DNA of 8,282 bases from Betaproteobacteria bacterium (GTDB lineage Bacteria > Pseudomonadota > Gammaproteobacteria > Burkholderiales > SG8-41): assembly GCA_028292065.1 (NCBI GenBank), contig JAQGNC010000461.1:1-8282 (forward strand), in the 5' to 3' direction. Made by a program: the position numbers and the translations under genes. Each line of letters opens with the position of its first letter. Positions within the stretch are counted from its first letter, which is position 1. Under the pieces are notes generated by a model. That model did no database searches, was not told the DNA's origin, and worked only from the letters and a program-made list of their open reading frames with translations. Of this stretch, positions 1 to 6,502 are shown piece by piece.

Positions 1-46
1 GACGGTGCGAGCCGGCTGCCCTTTCGGCCCGCCCTGCCGGTGCCGT

Positions 47-1465
47 TCAGCTATGCGTCACCGCGACCTGCCCTGTCACTGCGTCGGCGCCGCCCTGTTT
101 GCCCCGATCTGCGCCCTCGTCCGAGATGCCAAGCTCGATGCCGTGCTCGCGCAGGCGCTCCTGCACGATTGCCACCGGCACCTGAGACGTTTCGATGTCG
201 TGTTTCGCACAATGCGCCGCCGCGACCGCAGCTGCTTCACCGGTCATGGCGCAAGCCGGGACGTTCCGCGTCGAGCCGAACGCGACCGCGTCGACGGAGA
301 TGCAGCGCCCCGCGACGTACAAACCCTCGATCGCCTGTGGAACGATACAGCGGAAGGGAATGCCATAGCCGCTGCCGACGGTGCGCATCGATGCGCCGGT
401 CCCACCGGGCTCGTGGATGTCGACGGGCGAGTTGCACAGGCCGATGGCGTCCGCAAAGCGCGCCTGTGACAGGACGTCGGACTCCGAGAGCACGTACCGC
501 CCTCTGATGCGGCGGGTCTCGCGAACGCCGAGCTTCGGTGCGACCTCGAGGAAAATCGCGTTTTCAAAACCCGCTACGTACTGCTTCAGGAAATCGAATG
601 CACAGTAAGCCTGCTTGCGGATCTCGATTTCCGCGCGGCTCAGCGTGCGATCGTCGAGCCCGCTGCCCTGAAAGCGCGTGACGTTCACGTTGAGCTCTCC
701 GGGGATGAGCCCGGCCTTGAGCGTAATGTTGTTTTTTGGAATGATCCACCGGAAACCCTGCCGCTTAGCCTCTTCGATACGCTTCGTAAAACCTCTGACG
801 AGGAGCAGCATCACATAGTCTTCGTTACGCGTCGCCTCGTGCTCCGGCAGCACGAGATCGGTCAGATCGTCGCGGTGTGCCTTGCTGTACTCCACGAGCT
901 TGGGGATGTCCACGTTGAGCACGCGAAAGTAGGAAGTGATTGGCTGTGTCAGCCCGTCAGACTCTCGGCCCAGCATGTGCTCTGCGCCTGCAAGCGCCGC
1001 AACGTCGCCGTCCCCCGATGCGTCGATGAATACCCGCGCGAGCACAAGCTTGGCTCCCGACTTGGTGCGTAGCTCCAGCCCGCGCACACGGTTGCCTTCC
1101 ATCACCGCCTGGACTACCTGCGCGCGCAGGAGAACCTCGACCTGCGCTTCCTCAATCGCCTCGATGATCACGCGCTGCATGACCTCGGCGTCAAAGCTTC
1201 CGGTATACGAGCCCCAGTGCGTGCTGCGGACCTGATTGTCCGCGCCGCCATACCGGGCACAGCGGTCGATGAGCTCCTGGAATACACCGCCGTTGACGAC
1301 GCCCGTAGGCTTCGTCAAGCGGCCGCCGGTGACGAGCCCGCCCAGAACGCCGCTGCCTTCGACGAGCAAAGTGCGTGCGCCTTCGCGGGCTGCGCGGATC
1401 GCCGCGACCGTGCCGGTGATCCCGGCGCCAACGACCACGACATCGTAGTTCCCGAACATCTCCAT
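47..1465 (-). CDS. FAD-dependent oxidoreductase (FAD_oxidored family)
   Basis: The 472-residue product begins with a Rossmann dinucleotide-binding motif, GAGITG at residues 13-18, followed by the acidic residue E36 at the end of the second strand that normally binds the FAD ribose. A second FAD-contact motif, DASGDGD, lies at 148-154, and the family's C-terminal FAD motif, GLYVAGRC, at 381-387, followed by a small-residue helix. This order fits the PF12831 type of soluble FAD oxidoreductase. No signal peptide or membrane segment is visible, so it should be cytoplasmic. The substrate cannot be inferred; oxidation of a hydroxy acid or similar catabolic intermediate is a guess from context. The ATG at 1465 lies 18 bases after the preceding receptor gene's stop, with AAAGGA 10 bases upstream. 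An in-frame ATG two codons later is less well spaced. It is the last gene of the gntR-receptor-oxidoreductase unit. The C-terminal tail after about residue 440 is Gly/Ala-rich and probably not part of the fold. Confidence 0.9.
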   Translation of the reverse strand: MEMFGNYDVVVVGAGITGTVAAIRAAREGARTLLVEGSGVLGGLVTGGRLTKPTGVVNGGVFQELIDRCARYGGADNQVRSTHWGSYTGSFDAEVMQRVIIEAIEEAQVEVLLRAQVVQAVMEGNRVRGLELRTKSGAKLVLARVFIDASGDGDVAALAGAEHMLGRESDGLTQPITSYFRVLNVDIPKLVEYSKAHRDDLTDLVLPEHEATRNEDYVMLLLVRGFTKRIEEAKRQGFRWIIPKNNITLKAGLIPGELNVNVTRFQGSGLDDRTLSRAEIEIRKQAYCAFDFLKQYVAGFENAIFLEVAPKLGVRETRRIRGRYVLSESDVLSQARFADAIGLCNSPVDIHEPGGTGASMRTVGSGYGIPFRCIVPQAIEGLYVAGRCISVDAVAFGSTRNVPACAMTGEAAAVAAAHCAKHDIETSQVPVAIVQERLREHGIELGISDEGADRGKQGGADAVTGQVAVTHS

Positions 1466-1475
1466 CGATCTGGTG

Positions 1476-1481
1476 TCCTTT
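1476..1481 (-). promoter_or_regulatory. Ribosome binding site of the FAD oxidoreductase
   Basis: AAAGGA read on the minus strand, 10 bases before the ATG at 1465. The spacing is slightly long but it is the only Shine-Dalgarno-like sequence in the 18-base gap, and it favours the first of the two close ATG codons. Confidence 0.5.
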
Positions 1482-1483
1482 CG

Positions 1484-2452
1484 CTAATCGAGCTGAATGC
1501 CGATCTGCTTGATCAGCTTCGCGTATTTCGCGAGCTCCGATTTCAGGAACACGGCGGTTTCTGCGGGGGGAGCGCCGATGAGGTCGACGCCTTGGGTCGC
1601 CATGCGCTCGCGCAAATCCGACGTGTTCACGCTTTTTATGATCTCGCCGCTGATTTTCGTCACGAGTTCCTGCGGCATGCCTGCGGGCGCCAGCGCGCAG
1701 AACCACGCCGTGCTCTCGTAGCCCGGCACCCCGCCTTCCGACACGGTCGGCAACTGCGGCATCGCAGGCGAGCGTTTCGCAGAGGTTACCGCGAGCGCTT
1801 TCAGTCGGCGCGACTTCACGTGCCCAATGGCTGTCGCCATCTGCGGAAACATGAGCGACAACTGCCCAGTAATGACGTCGGTCAACGCCGCGGCGCTGCC
1901 TTTATAGGGCACGTGCACGAGGTCGAGGCTCGTCATGCTCTTGAAGAGCTCGGTTGCGAGGTGCTGCGAAGTACCGTTGCCCGACGTGCCGTAATTCAAT
2001 TGTCCCGGCTTCGACCGCGCGAAAGCGATGAGTTCTTTAACCGATTTGACCGGCAATGAAGGGTTCACCACGAGCATGAGCGGCTGCGAGCCGACGAGCG
2101 ACAGCGGCGTGAAATCGTTGATCGGGTCGTACGGAAGGCTCTTGTACAGACTCGCATTCGTCACGTGCGTCACGGGCACCATCAGCAGCGTGTAGCCGTC
2201 CGGCGGCGATTTCGCAGCGATCTGGGACCCGATGATGCCGCTTGCGCCGGGGCGATTGTCCACGATCACAGGTCGCCCCCAGCTCTCCGTCATCTTTTGC
2301 CCCAGCGCTCTGGCGAGGATTTCGACCGTTCCGCCTGGCGGAAACGGCGCGATGAAGCGCACGGTTTTGGCGGGATAAGTCTCGGCAGCCGCGGCGGCGG
2401 CCGAAATTGCCGCGTCCACGACCAAAACAGTAACGCACACCCACTTTTTCAT
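1484..2452 (-). CDS. TctC/Bug-family periplasmic substrate-binding receptor, full length
   Basis: The 322-residue product matches the tripartite tricarboxylate transporter receptor family. It has an N-terminal signal peptide (basic MKK, a hydrophobic run to about residue 23, an Ala-rich cleavage region before ETYP), then the family landmarks: YPAKTVRFIAPFPPGG at 26-41, VDNRPGASG at 64-72, PDGYTLL at 84-90, a VPYKG segment in the middle, and a C-terminal tail ending QLD. Such proteins capture carboxylates in the periplasm for a TctAB-type permease, or act in signalling. Neither permease subunit is in this window, so the partner and ligand are unknown. The position after PGGTV is Glu44, where the three other receptor copies here have Asp; this may alter ligand contact. 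The gene lies between gntR (35-base gap) and the FAD oxidoreductase (18-base gap), and a good AAGGA site supports the ATG at 2452. Assignment to the family is secure; the ligand is not. Confidence 0.93.
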   Translation of the reverse strand: MKKWVCVTVLVVDAAISAAAAAAETYPAKTVRFIAPFPPGGTVEILARALGQKMTESWGRPVIVDNRPGASGIIGSQIAAKSPPDGYTLLMVPVTHVTNASLYKSLPYDPINDFTPLSLVGSQPLMLVVNPSLPVKSVKELIAFARSKPGQLNYGTSGNGTSQHLATELFKSMTSLDLVHVPYKGSAAALTDVITGQLSLMFPQMATAIGHVKSRRLKALAVTSAKRSPAMPQLPTVSEGGVPGYESTAWFCALAPAGMPQELVTKISGEIIKSVNTSDLRERMATQGVDLIGAPPAETAVFLKSELAKYAKLIKQIGIQLD

Positions 2453-2458
2453 GTCACG

Positions 2459-2463
2459 TCCTT
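2459..2463 (-). promoter_or_regulatory. Ribosome binding site of the receptor gene after gntR
   Basis: AAGGA on the minus strand, 6 bases before the ATG at 2452. It is well placed and fixes the start. The 35-base gap after gntR shows no convincing separate promoter or terminator, so I read the receptor gene as co-transcribed with gntR. Confidence 0.65.
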
Positions 2464-2487
2464 GAATTTGCTACAGGTCTGAATCGA

Positions 2488-3120
2488 TCATGCCAGCGCA
2501 ACCGATCTCCACGCGGCGATGTGCACGCGCATGCGCTCCCCCGCGCGTTCGCCATCGCCATCGCGCAAAGCGCGGATAAGCGCCAGATGCTCCTTCACAC
2601 CCTGAATCACCTGAGCGCGCGATGCCTTGCGATACGAGATGGTCCGGGAAAGCTGAATCTGATCGCGGATATCAGTGAGCAGACGCTTGAGCAATGCGTT
2701 CCGACACTCGACCAGCACGAGATCGTGGAGAGCCGAACCCACCTGCTGCGCTTTTTCCGCCGAAGGGTTTTTCGCCGCCAGCAGCGCACGCAGCTCATAC
2801 TCGAGCGGCTCCAGTGCGCTCGTGTCGATGTGCCCCGCCGCGAGGGCCGCGGCGCGACTCTCCAGGCTTTCGCGCACCTCATAAAGATCGCGGATTTCGT
2901 TCAGCCCGAAGGTGCGTACCACCGCACCGCGGCCGTTGATGAACTGCACGAGCCCGCAGCTTTCGAGCTGGATGAGCGCCTCTCGGACTGGCACGCGGCT
3001 CATGCCCGCCGCTTCGCCGAGCGCGCGCTCCGAAAGCGCTTCCCCGGCTTTGAACGCGCCGCTGAGTATCGCCGCGCGGGTCTCGCTGACAACACGCTGC
3101 CGCTGTGAGTCAATGCTCAT
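2488..3120 (-). CDS. GntR-family transcriptional regulator, FCD subfamily
   Basis: The 210-residue product has a winged-helix DNA-binding domain in its first 70 residues. The recognition region is LSERALGEAAGMSRVPVREA (29-48), followed by the wing GRGAVV. An all-helical FCD ligand domain follows, with histidines at H132 (LHDLVL), H178 (EHLAL) and H200 (RVHIAAW) spaced as in the metal-binding FCD regulators. These proteins usually repress catabolic genes and release DNA on binding an organic acid. I chose the ATG at 3120. The frame stays open to a GTG at 3171, but that start would put the operator and -10 element inside the coding sequence and add 17 residues unlike the family. GAGG lies 9 bases before the chosen ATG. 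The palindrome at 3161-3170 indicates autoregulation. Downstream targets are at least the receptor and FAD oxidoreductase genes; control of the larger operon to its right is possible but not shown. Confidence 0.9.
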   Translation of the reverse strand: MSIDSQRQRVVSETRAAILSGAFKAGEALSERALGEAAGMSRVPVREALIQLESCGLVQFINGRGAVVRTFGLNEIRDLYEVRESLESRAAALAAGHIDTSALEPLEYELRALLAAKNPSAEKAQQVGSALHDLVLVECRNALLKRLLTDIRDQIQLSRTISYRKASRAQVIQGVKEHLALIRALRDGDGERAGERMRVHIAAWRSVALA

Positions 3121-3160
3121 CGTGAGTTGCCTCGCCGTCCCTGTCAATTTGGTAGGCCGA

Positions 3161-3170
3161 TGGTATACCA
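3161..3170. promoter_or_regulatory. Palindromic operator TGGTATACCA, probable GntR/FCD binding site
   Basis: This is a perfect 10-base inverted repeat centred 45 bases upstream of the gntR ATG. FCD-type GntR regulators typically bind short palindromes with GT and AC half-sites, such as the GTATAC-centred sites described for this subfamily, and this site has exactly that form. It contains the -10 hexamer of the predicted gntR promoter, so binding would block RNA polymerase. Assigning it to the adjacent regulator is inference from position and form. Confidence 0.65.
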
Positions 3171-3190
3171 CGTGCAGGCCACGGAGGCAA
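3162..3190 (-). promoter_or_regulatory. Predicted sigma-70 promoter of gntR
   Basis: On the minus strand, TTGCCT (3190-3185) and TATACC (3167-3162) are separated by exactly 17 bases. Each matches its consensus hexamer at four of six positions, and the -10 is preceded by TGG, giving an extended -10 element. Transcription would start around 3155, leaving a leader of roughly 35 bases before the ATG at 3120. The -10 lies inside the palindrome at 3161-3170. The hexamers are only moderate matches, so confidence rests on spacing, the extended -10 and the operator overlap. Confidence 0.5.
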
Positions 3191-3197
3191 CCACGTG
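3167..3197. repeat. Two CACGTGGT direct repeats in the gntR promoter
   Basis: CACGTGGT occurs twice on the minus strand, at 3197-3190 and 3174-3167, with a period of 23 bases. Each contains the palindrome CACGTG. One copy abuts the -35 hexamer and the other abuts the extended -10. They may be sites for a second regulator, for a dimer of the GntR protein, or chance in GC-rich DNA. Confidence 0.4.
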
Positions 3198-3591
3198 TTC
3201 AGCGGGCGTGTGTGCCGATACTCCAGCCGTGCTGCGCGACGTGTTTTTCGGCAGCTTTCGAAACAGCGCGGGATTGATGGCGTGAGCGACGGCAGGCTCG
3301 AGCAGCGTGTAACCGTCCGGTACCGCTTTCGCGACGATCTCGGTCCCGACTACCGTCCCTGCGCCGGCCCGATTATCGATCAGGGCCTGCTGGCGCCAGC
3401 CGTCCGCCAACCTCGGCGCATAAACGCGCGCGAGGATGTCGGCGGTTCCTCCCGGCGCCGCCGGGACTACGATGCGAACCGGGCTGGACGGGACTCCGCC
3501 TCTCCGCCCACGCACACCGAAGGCGCGGACGCGATCGATGACAAGCTCGATACGAACAGGGTGCGTGCCGCAAATGCACGAGGCAACTTGC

Positions 3592-4623
3592 TCATACCGT
3601 GGCCACAGGCGTCACGGGTGAGCCGACCGCGCCTGGAAGCCGTAGCGGCGGCGCGGTAAGCAGCACGCGGCTGCGCCCGTTCTGCCGCAGCCACCGTGCG
3701 AGGTCGCCCAGCCACCACAGCTCCCCCAGCGGTACGCCGAGCTTGAACAGGCAATGCAAGTGGAGCGGCAGCGAAGGCGGCCGGGTCGTGTACGCTTCGA
3801 CCGCCTGGTTGTCCGAACAGATCGCTGCTATCCGGCTGTCGGTGATCCACTGCAGCAGCCGCGCGTCCTGTCCGTTCAGCCCACTGAACCCGCCGAGAAG
3901 CACGTCGACCTCCGGCTTGCCGCGCATCTCCATGATCGCGCCGCCCATGCCCGTGTGGACCAGCAGCATGTCCCCTGGCCCCACCTCCACTCGATCCTTG
4001 TCGAGGACCCGCTGCAACTCGTCATAACCGACCGGCACACGTTCGCGTCCGAAGTGGGCGTGAAGATCGACCAGCACCGCGCGGCCCTGTATTGCTTTGG
4101 CCGCCATGTTTTCCACCCCCAGGGCGAATGCGCCGTAAGGTCCCGGCAAGGGACGAGGGGGTTCGACGGTGTAGTCGAACGGACCACGCACGTGCTCGTT
4201 CGCCCGATACCCGTTGTAGTAGACGATCTCGGGCTTGCCGTCGCCGTCGGCGTCGAAGAAGTTGCCGCAGTGCGCGAACGAGTCCCATTGCGTCGAGTAC
4301 TGCGTCCACAGCAGGACGCGATCGTCGCAGACGACATGCGTGGCACCGGGCTTCAGATTGCGCATCGGAAGGTTCATCGCCAGGAAGCCGTTCTGCTCGC
4401 ATGGCGAGATTTCCGGCGGATGGCGTCGCGCGTTCAGGTTCGAGCCGCCGGGATAATTCAGCGGAAGGCTGAGACAGAACGAAAGGCCTTCTTTGACTTC
4501 GGCGATACCTTCGAGCACTTTCTCGCGCGTGATCAGGTTGAGGCGTCCGAGCTGATCGTCGGGACCGAAGTCGCCCCACGTCGAACCGTCGGGCCGGTGG
4601 TTCCATCGCTCGCTCATGATCAT
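3592..4623 (-). CDS. Cyclase-family protein (PF04199), probable metal-dependent hydrolase
   Basis: The product of about 343 residues resembles the longer branch of the cyclase/kynurenine-formamidase-like family. It starts with the typical RPDGSTWGDFGPDDQLGRLN block (10-29) and has the putative metal-site motif TQWDSFAH at 111-118, the counterpart of HxGTHxDxxxH in short family members. A DADGDGKPE loop follows at 124-132, and a conserved VLVDLHAHFG and VGPGDMLLVHTG pair in the second half. Family members hydrolyse amide or lactone bonds, so it may open a ring or cleave a formyl or amide group in the pathway. No signal peptide is seen. I chose the ATG at 4623 because it overlaps the preceding receptor's stop as ATGA, as at other junctions here; the ATG at 4617 is almost as good. 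The open frame runs further upstream to 4842, but that part lies within the receptor gene and is Arg-rich shadow sequence. The stop overlaps the next ATG. Confidence 0.88.
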   Translation of the reverse strand: MIMSERWNHRPDGSTWGDFGPDDQLGRLNLITREKVLEGIAEVKEGLSFCLSLPLNYPGGSNLNARRHPPEISPCEQNGFLAMNLPMRNLKPGATHVVCDDRVLLWTQYSTQWDSFAHCGNFFDADGDGKPEIVYYNGYRANEHVRGPFDYTVEPPRPLPGPYGAFALGVENMAAKAIQGRAVLVDLHAHFGRERVPVGYDELQRVLDKDRVEVGPGDMLLVHTGMGGAIMEMRGKPEVDVLLGGFSGLNGQDARLLQWITDSRIAAICSDNQAVEAYTTRPPSLPLHLHCLFKLGVPLGELWWLGDLARWLRQNGRSRVLLTAPPLRLPGAVGSPVTPVATV

Positions 4624-5582
4624 TCCACTCTCGCGCCCGAAGCGCGGATCACTTCGCCCCACTTTGCCACTTCGGCGCGAACGAAAGCCGCGAAATCCGC
4701 GGGGGTGCCGCGCGCCACCTCGAAACCCTGGCTCGTCAGACTGCCCGCGACCGCAGGCGACGCGAGCGCTTTGGAGACGAGCTGATGAAGCCTGCCGACC
4801 ACGGCCTGTGGCGTCTGCGCGGGCGCGAGCACGCCGAACCATGCGGTGGCTTCGTATCCAGGCAGGCCCGATTCCGCGATCGTCGGCAGCTCGGGCGCCG
4901 CACTCGAGCGCTTCAGCGTCGTCACTGCAATCGCGCGCAGCCTGCCGCTCTTCGCCTGCGCCAGCGTCGACACGCCGACGAAAGCCATCTGCACGTTGCC
5001 CGCCATGAGGTCGACGAGGGCTGGCGCGGCGCCTTTGTAGGGCACGTGCAGGATCTCGACCCCGGCCATCTTCCTGAACAGCTCTCCGGCGAGGTGGCCC
5101 GTGCCGCCGTTACCCTGCGACGCGTACGTCAGCTTACCCGGGCTCGCTTTCGCGAGCGCGATGAGCTGCTTCACATTTTTCACCGGCAGCGACGGGTGCA
5201 CCGCGAGCACGTTCGGCGCGATCGCGACGAGCGCGACCGGCGCGAAGTCGTTCACCGGATCGAACGACAGCTTGCGATAAAGCGTCGCGTTGATCGCCAG
5301 GGTGTTGGTGCCGAGCAACAGCGTGTGTCCGTCCGCGGAGGACTGCGCGACGACTTCGGCGCCGACGTTGCCGCCGGCGCCGCCGCGGTTGTCGGCCACG
5401 AAAGTCTGACCGGTGATCTCCCCGAGTGATTTGGCGAGCGTGCGCGCAAGCGCGTCGGTTCCGCCGCCGGCCGGGAAAGGCACAACGAGCCGAACCGTCT
5501 TCGCCGGATAAGATTGTGCGTGCGCAGCGCCCGCGATGCCGAGTACCAGAGCGCACGTCAGTGAGAATGCCGTCCTACGCAT
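4620..5582 (-). CDS. TctC/Bug-family periplasmic substrate-binding receptor, full length
   Basis: The 320-residue product is a complete member of the tripartite tricarboxylate receptor family. A signal peptide runs from MRRTAF to the AHA cleavage site at about residue 22. Family landmarks follow: YPAKTVRLVVPFPAGG (25-40) with the usual Asp at D43, ADNRGGAGG (62-70), a central VPYKG segment, and a C-terminal AEVAKWGEV tail. It should bind a carboxylate in the periplasm; no TctA or TctB gene is in the window. The ATG at 5582 lies 8 bases inside the end of the SMP-30-like gene, and no Shine-Dalgarno sequence precedes it (the bases just before are TACTCCC), so translation probably depends on ribosomes finishing the upstream gene. 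The stop overlaps the cyclase start. It is one of two intact receptors in the window and the only intact one in the right-hand operon, so it is the best candidate for importing that operon's substrate. Confidence 0.93.
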   Translation of the reverse strand: MRRTAFSLTCALVLGIAGAAHAQSYPAKTVRLVVPFPAGGGTDALARTLAKSLGEITGQTFVADNRGGAGGNVGAEVVAQSSADGHTLLLGTNTLAINATLYRKLSFDPVNDFAPVALVAIAPNVLAVHPSLPVKNVKQLIALAKASPGKLTYASQGNGGTGHLAGELFRKMAGVEILHVPYKGAAPALVDLMAGNVQMAFVGVSTLAQAKSGRLRAIAVTTLKRSSAAPELPTIAESGLPGYEATAWFGVLAPAQTPQAVVGRLHQLVSKALASPAVAGSLTSQGFEVARGTPADFAAFVRAEVAKWGEVIRASGARVE

Positions 5583-6501
5583 GGGAGTACATCGGCTGAC
5601 CCGGGTACGGCATGTCCGCCGCGAGGATCTCGCCCGTCTTCGATTCGGTGATGTAGAGGGTCTTCATGTCCGGCCCCCCGTAAGCGAGGTTCGTGGTCTT
5701 TCCGCCGCGCACCGGCGACAGCACCCGCGCGATCGGATCGCCGAGATCGTCGAAGAGCCAAACCGTGCCGCGGCCGGTATGGCACACCGCGAGATGGCCT
5801 TCGGCGTCGAGCGCGCAGCCGTCGGGGCCGCTGCCGCCCGAGAGATACACGAACACCCCGGTCTTGCCCGCGCCGCGGTCCTCGAGAGGTACGGCCCATA
5901 CTGCGTTCATACGCGTGACGTTGACGTAGAGCATCGTGTCGGTCCGGTTGAGCACGAGACCATTGGGACTGGGGATGTTCTGGACGAGCAGATCGAGGTC
6001 ACCGTTTGCGCGCAGCCGAAAGACGCGGCCGTAAGGATGCTGCAGATCGCTCTGGCCCTGGTCGGTGAAGTACAGGTCGCCGTTGCGCGCGAAAACCAGA
6101 TCGTTGACGCCGTGAAAGCTGCCGCCGAAAGGCCGTGTGAAATAAGGCTCCACCCTTCCCCGCCCGGGATCGAGCACCATGATGCCGTGCGCCTGATCGG
6201 TGATGAAGATGCGCCCGTCGCGATGGATCTTGAGCCCGTTCGGCTCTCCATCGTACTCGGCGACGACCTCGAACTCACCCCTGGGACTGACGCGCAGAAC
6301 GCGGCCGTAAGGAATGTCGGTGCAGTACAGATAACCCTCGCGGTCGAACGACGGGCCTTCCAGGAAGCACGTGACCGCGCCGTGCCGCGCCGCTCGCGCT
6401 TTGGTCCAGGCCGTCTCGCGATCCTTGATACGCAGCGACTCGGGAAGTCTTGCGAATACGCGCGCGTGTATCGTCTCGATCGCTGGTTGCGGGATGTCCA
6501 T
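5575..6501 (-). CDS. SMP-30/gluconolactonase/LRE-like protein
   Basis: The 308-residue product is a six-bladed beta-propeller of the SMP-30 lactonase family. The expected single-metal site is present: E48 in LEGPSF, N180 in PSPNGLVL and D227 in GPDG. Putative substrate-site asparagines are N88 in EPNGL and N133 in GVNDL. Blade repeats of the form DG(R/D)(I/L)(Y/F)(F/I)TD recur through the chain, for example RIFITDQ and DLYFTDQ. Characterised members hydrolyse sugar lactones or other esters with a divalent cation. With all ligands kept, lactonase or esterase activity is likely, but the substrate is unknown. No signal peptide is visible. The ATG at 6501 comes one base after the stop of the shortened receptor, and its end overlaps the next receptor by 8 bases. 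A GAGG sequence 13 bases upstream is too far to be a strong binding site, so coupling is likely here too. Confidence 0.92.
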   Translation of the reverse strand: MDIPQPAIETIHARVFARLPESLRIKDRETAWTKARAARHGAVTCFLEGPSFDREGYLYCTDIPYGRVLRVSPRGEFEVVAEYDGEPNGLKIHRDGRIFITDQAHGIMVLDPGRGRVEPYFTRPFGGSFHGVNDLVFARNGDLYFTDQGQSDLQHPYGRVFRLRANGDLDLLVQNIPSPNGLVLNRTDTMLYVNVTRMNAVWAVPLEDRGAGKTGVFVYLSGGSGPDGCALDAEGHLAVCHTGRGTVWLFDDLGDPIARVLSPVRGGKTTNLAYGGPDMKTLYITESKTGEILAADMPYPGQPMYSHA

Positions 6502-6502
6502 T

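Larger units (their letters stand above)
3144..3595 (-). pseudogene. TctC/Bug receptor remnant: frameshifted and 3'-truncated
   Basis: An ATG at 3595 overlaps the cyclase stop as ATGA and opens a signal-peptide-like stretch beginning MSKLPRAFAARTLFVSS. That frame ends at a TAG near 3468. The mature receptor continues in another frame from about 3515: PVRIVVPAAPGGTADILAR, then LIDNRAGAGTVVG, VPDGYTLL and NPALFRKLP, all family landmarks in the right order. A one-base indel between about 3515 and 3485 would join the two frames. Family similarity stops near 3246, after about 110 of the usual 320 residues. The frame then runs on through unrelated residues and the gntR promoter to a stop at 3144. 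The ligand-binding second lobe is missing, so the product cannot work as a normal receptor. It was probably the last gene of the AtuA-to-cyclase operon. The frame shift could be a sequencing error, but the missing 3' two-thirds cannot be explained that way. Confidence 0.8.

Noticed and set aside
1..46. Possible terminator after the FAD oxidoreductase
   Set aside because: The 46 bases are GC-rich with a short GCCGGC palindrome, but there is no clear stem-loop followed by a T run on the minus strand, and the region is cut by the window edge.
1201..1208. Second GTATAC core inside the FAD oxidoreductase gene
   Set aside because: Only the six-base core is symmetric, the flanks do not match the operator, and it is inside a coding sequence with no promoter context.
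1217..2059. Plus-strand open frame (280 codons) spanning the FAD oxidoreductase and receptor genes
   Set aside because: It crosses two well-supported minus-strand genes and their gap, and its composition is that of a shadow frame.
3145..3150. TTGACA perfect -35 hexamer on the minus strand before gntR
   Set aside because: No -10-like hexamer lies 16-18 bases downstream before the start codon, so it is probably chance.
3121..3171. Upstream GTG start for the GntR regulator
   Set aside because: It would overlap the operator and the -10 element and add residues not seen in the family; the ATG at 3120 fits better.
3754..4785. Long plus-strand open frame (343 codons) opposite the cyclase gene
   Set aside because: It mirrors the cyclase and receptor genes, is rich in Arg, His and Val as expected for an antisense shadow in GC-rich DNA, and shows no recognisable domain.
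4624..4842. N-terminal extension of the cyclase open frame
   Set aside because: It lies inside the receptor gene, is Arg-rich and unlike the family; similarity begins just after the ATG codons at 4623 and 4617.
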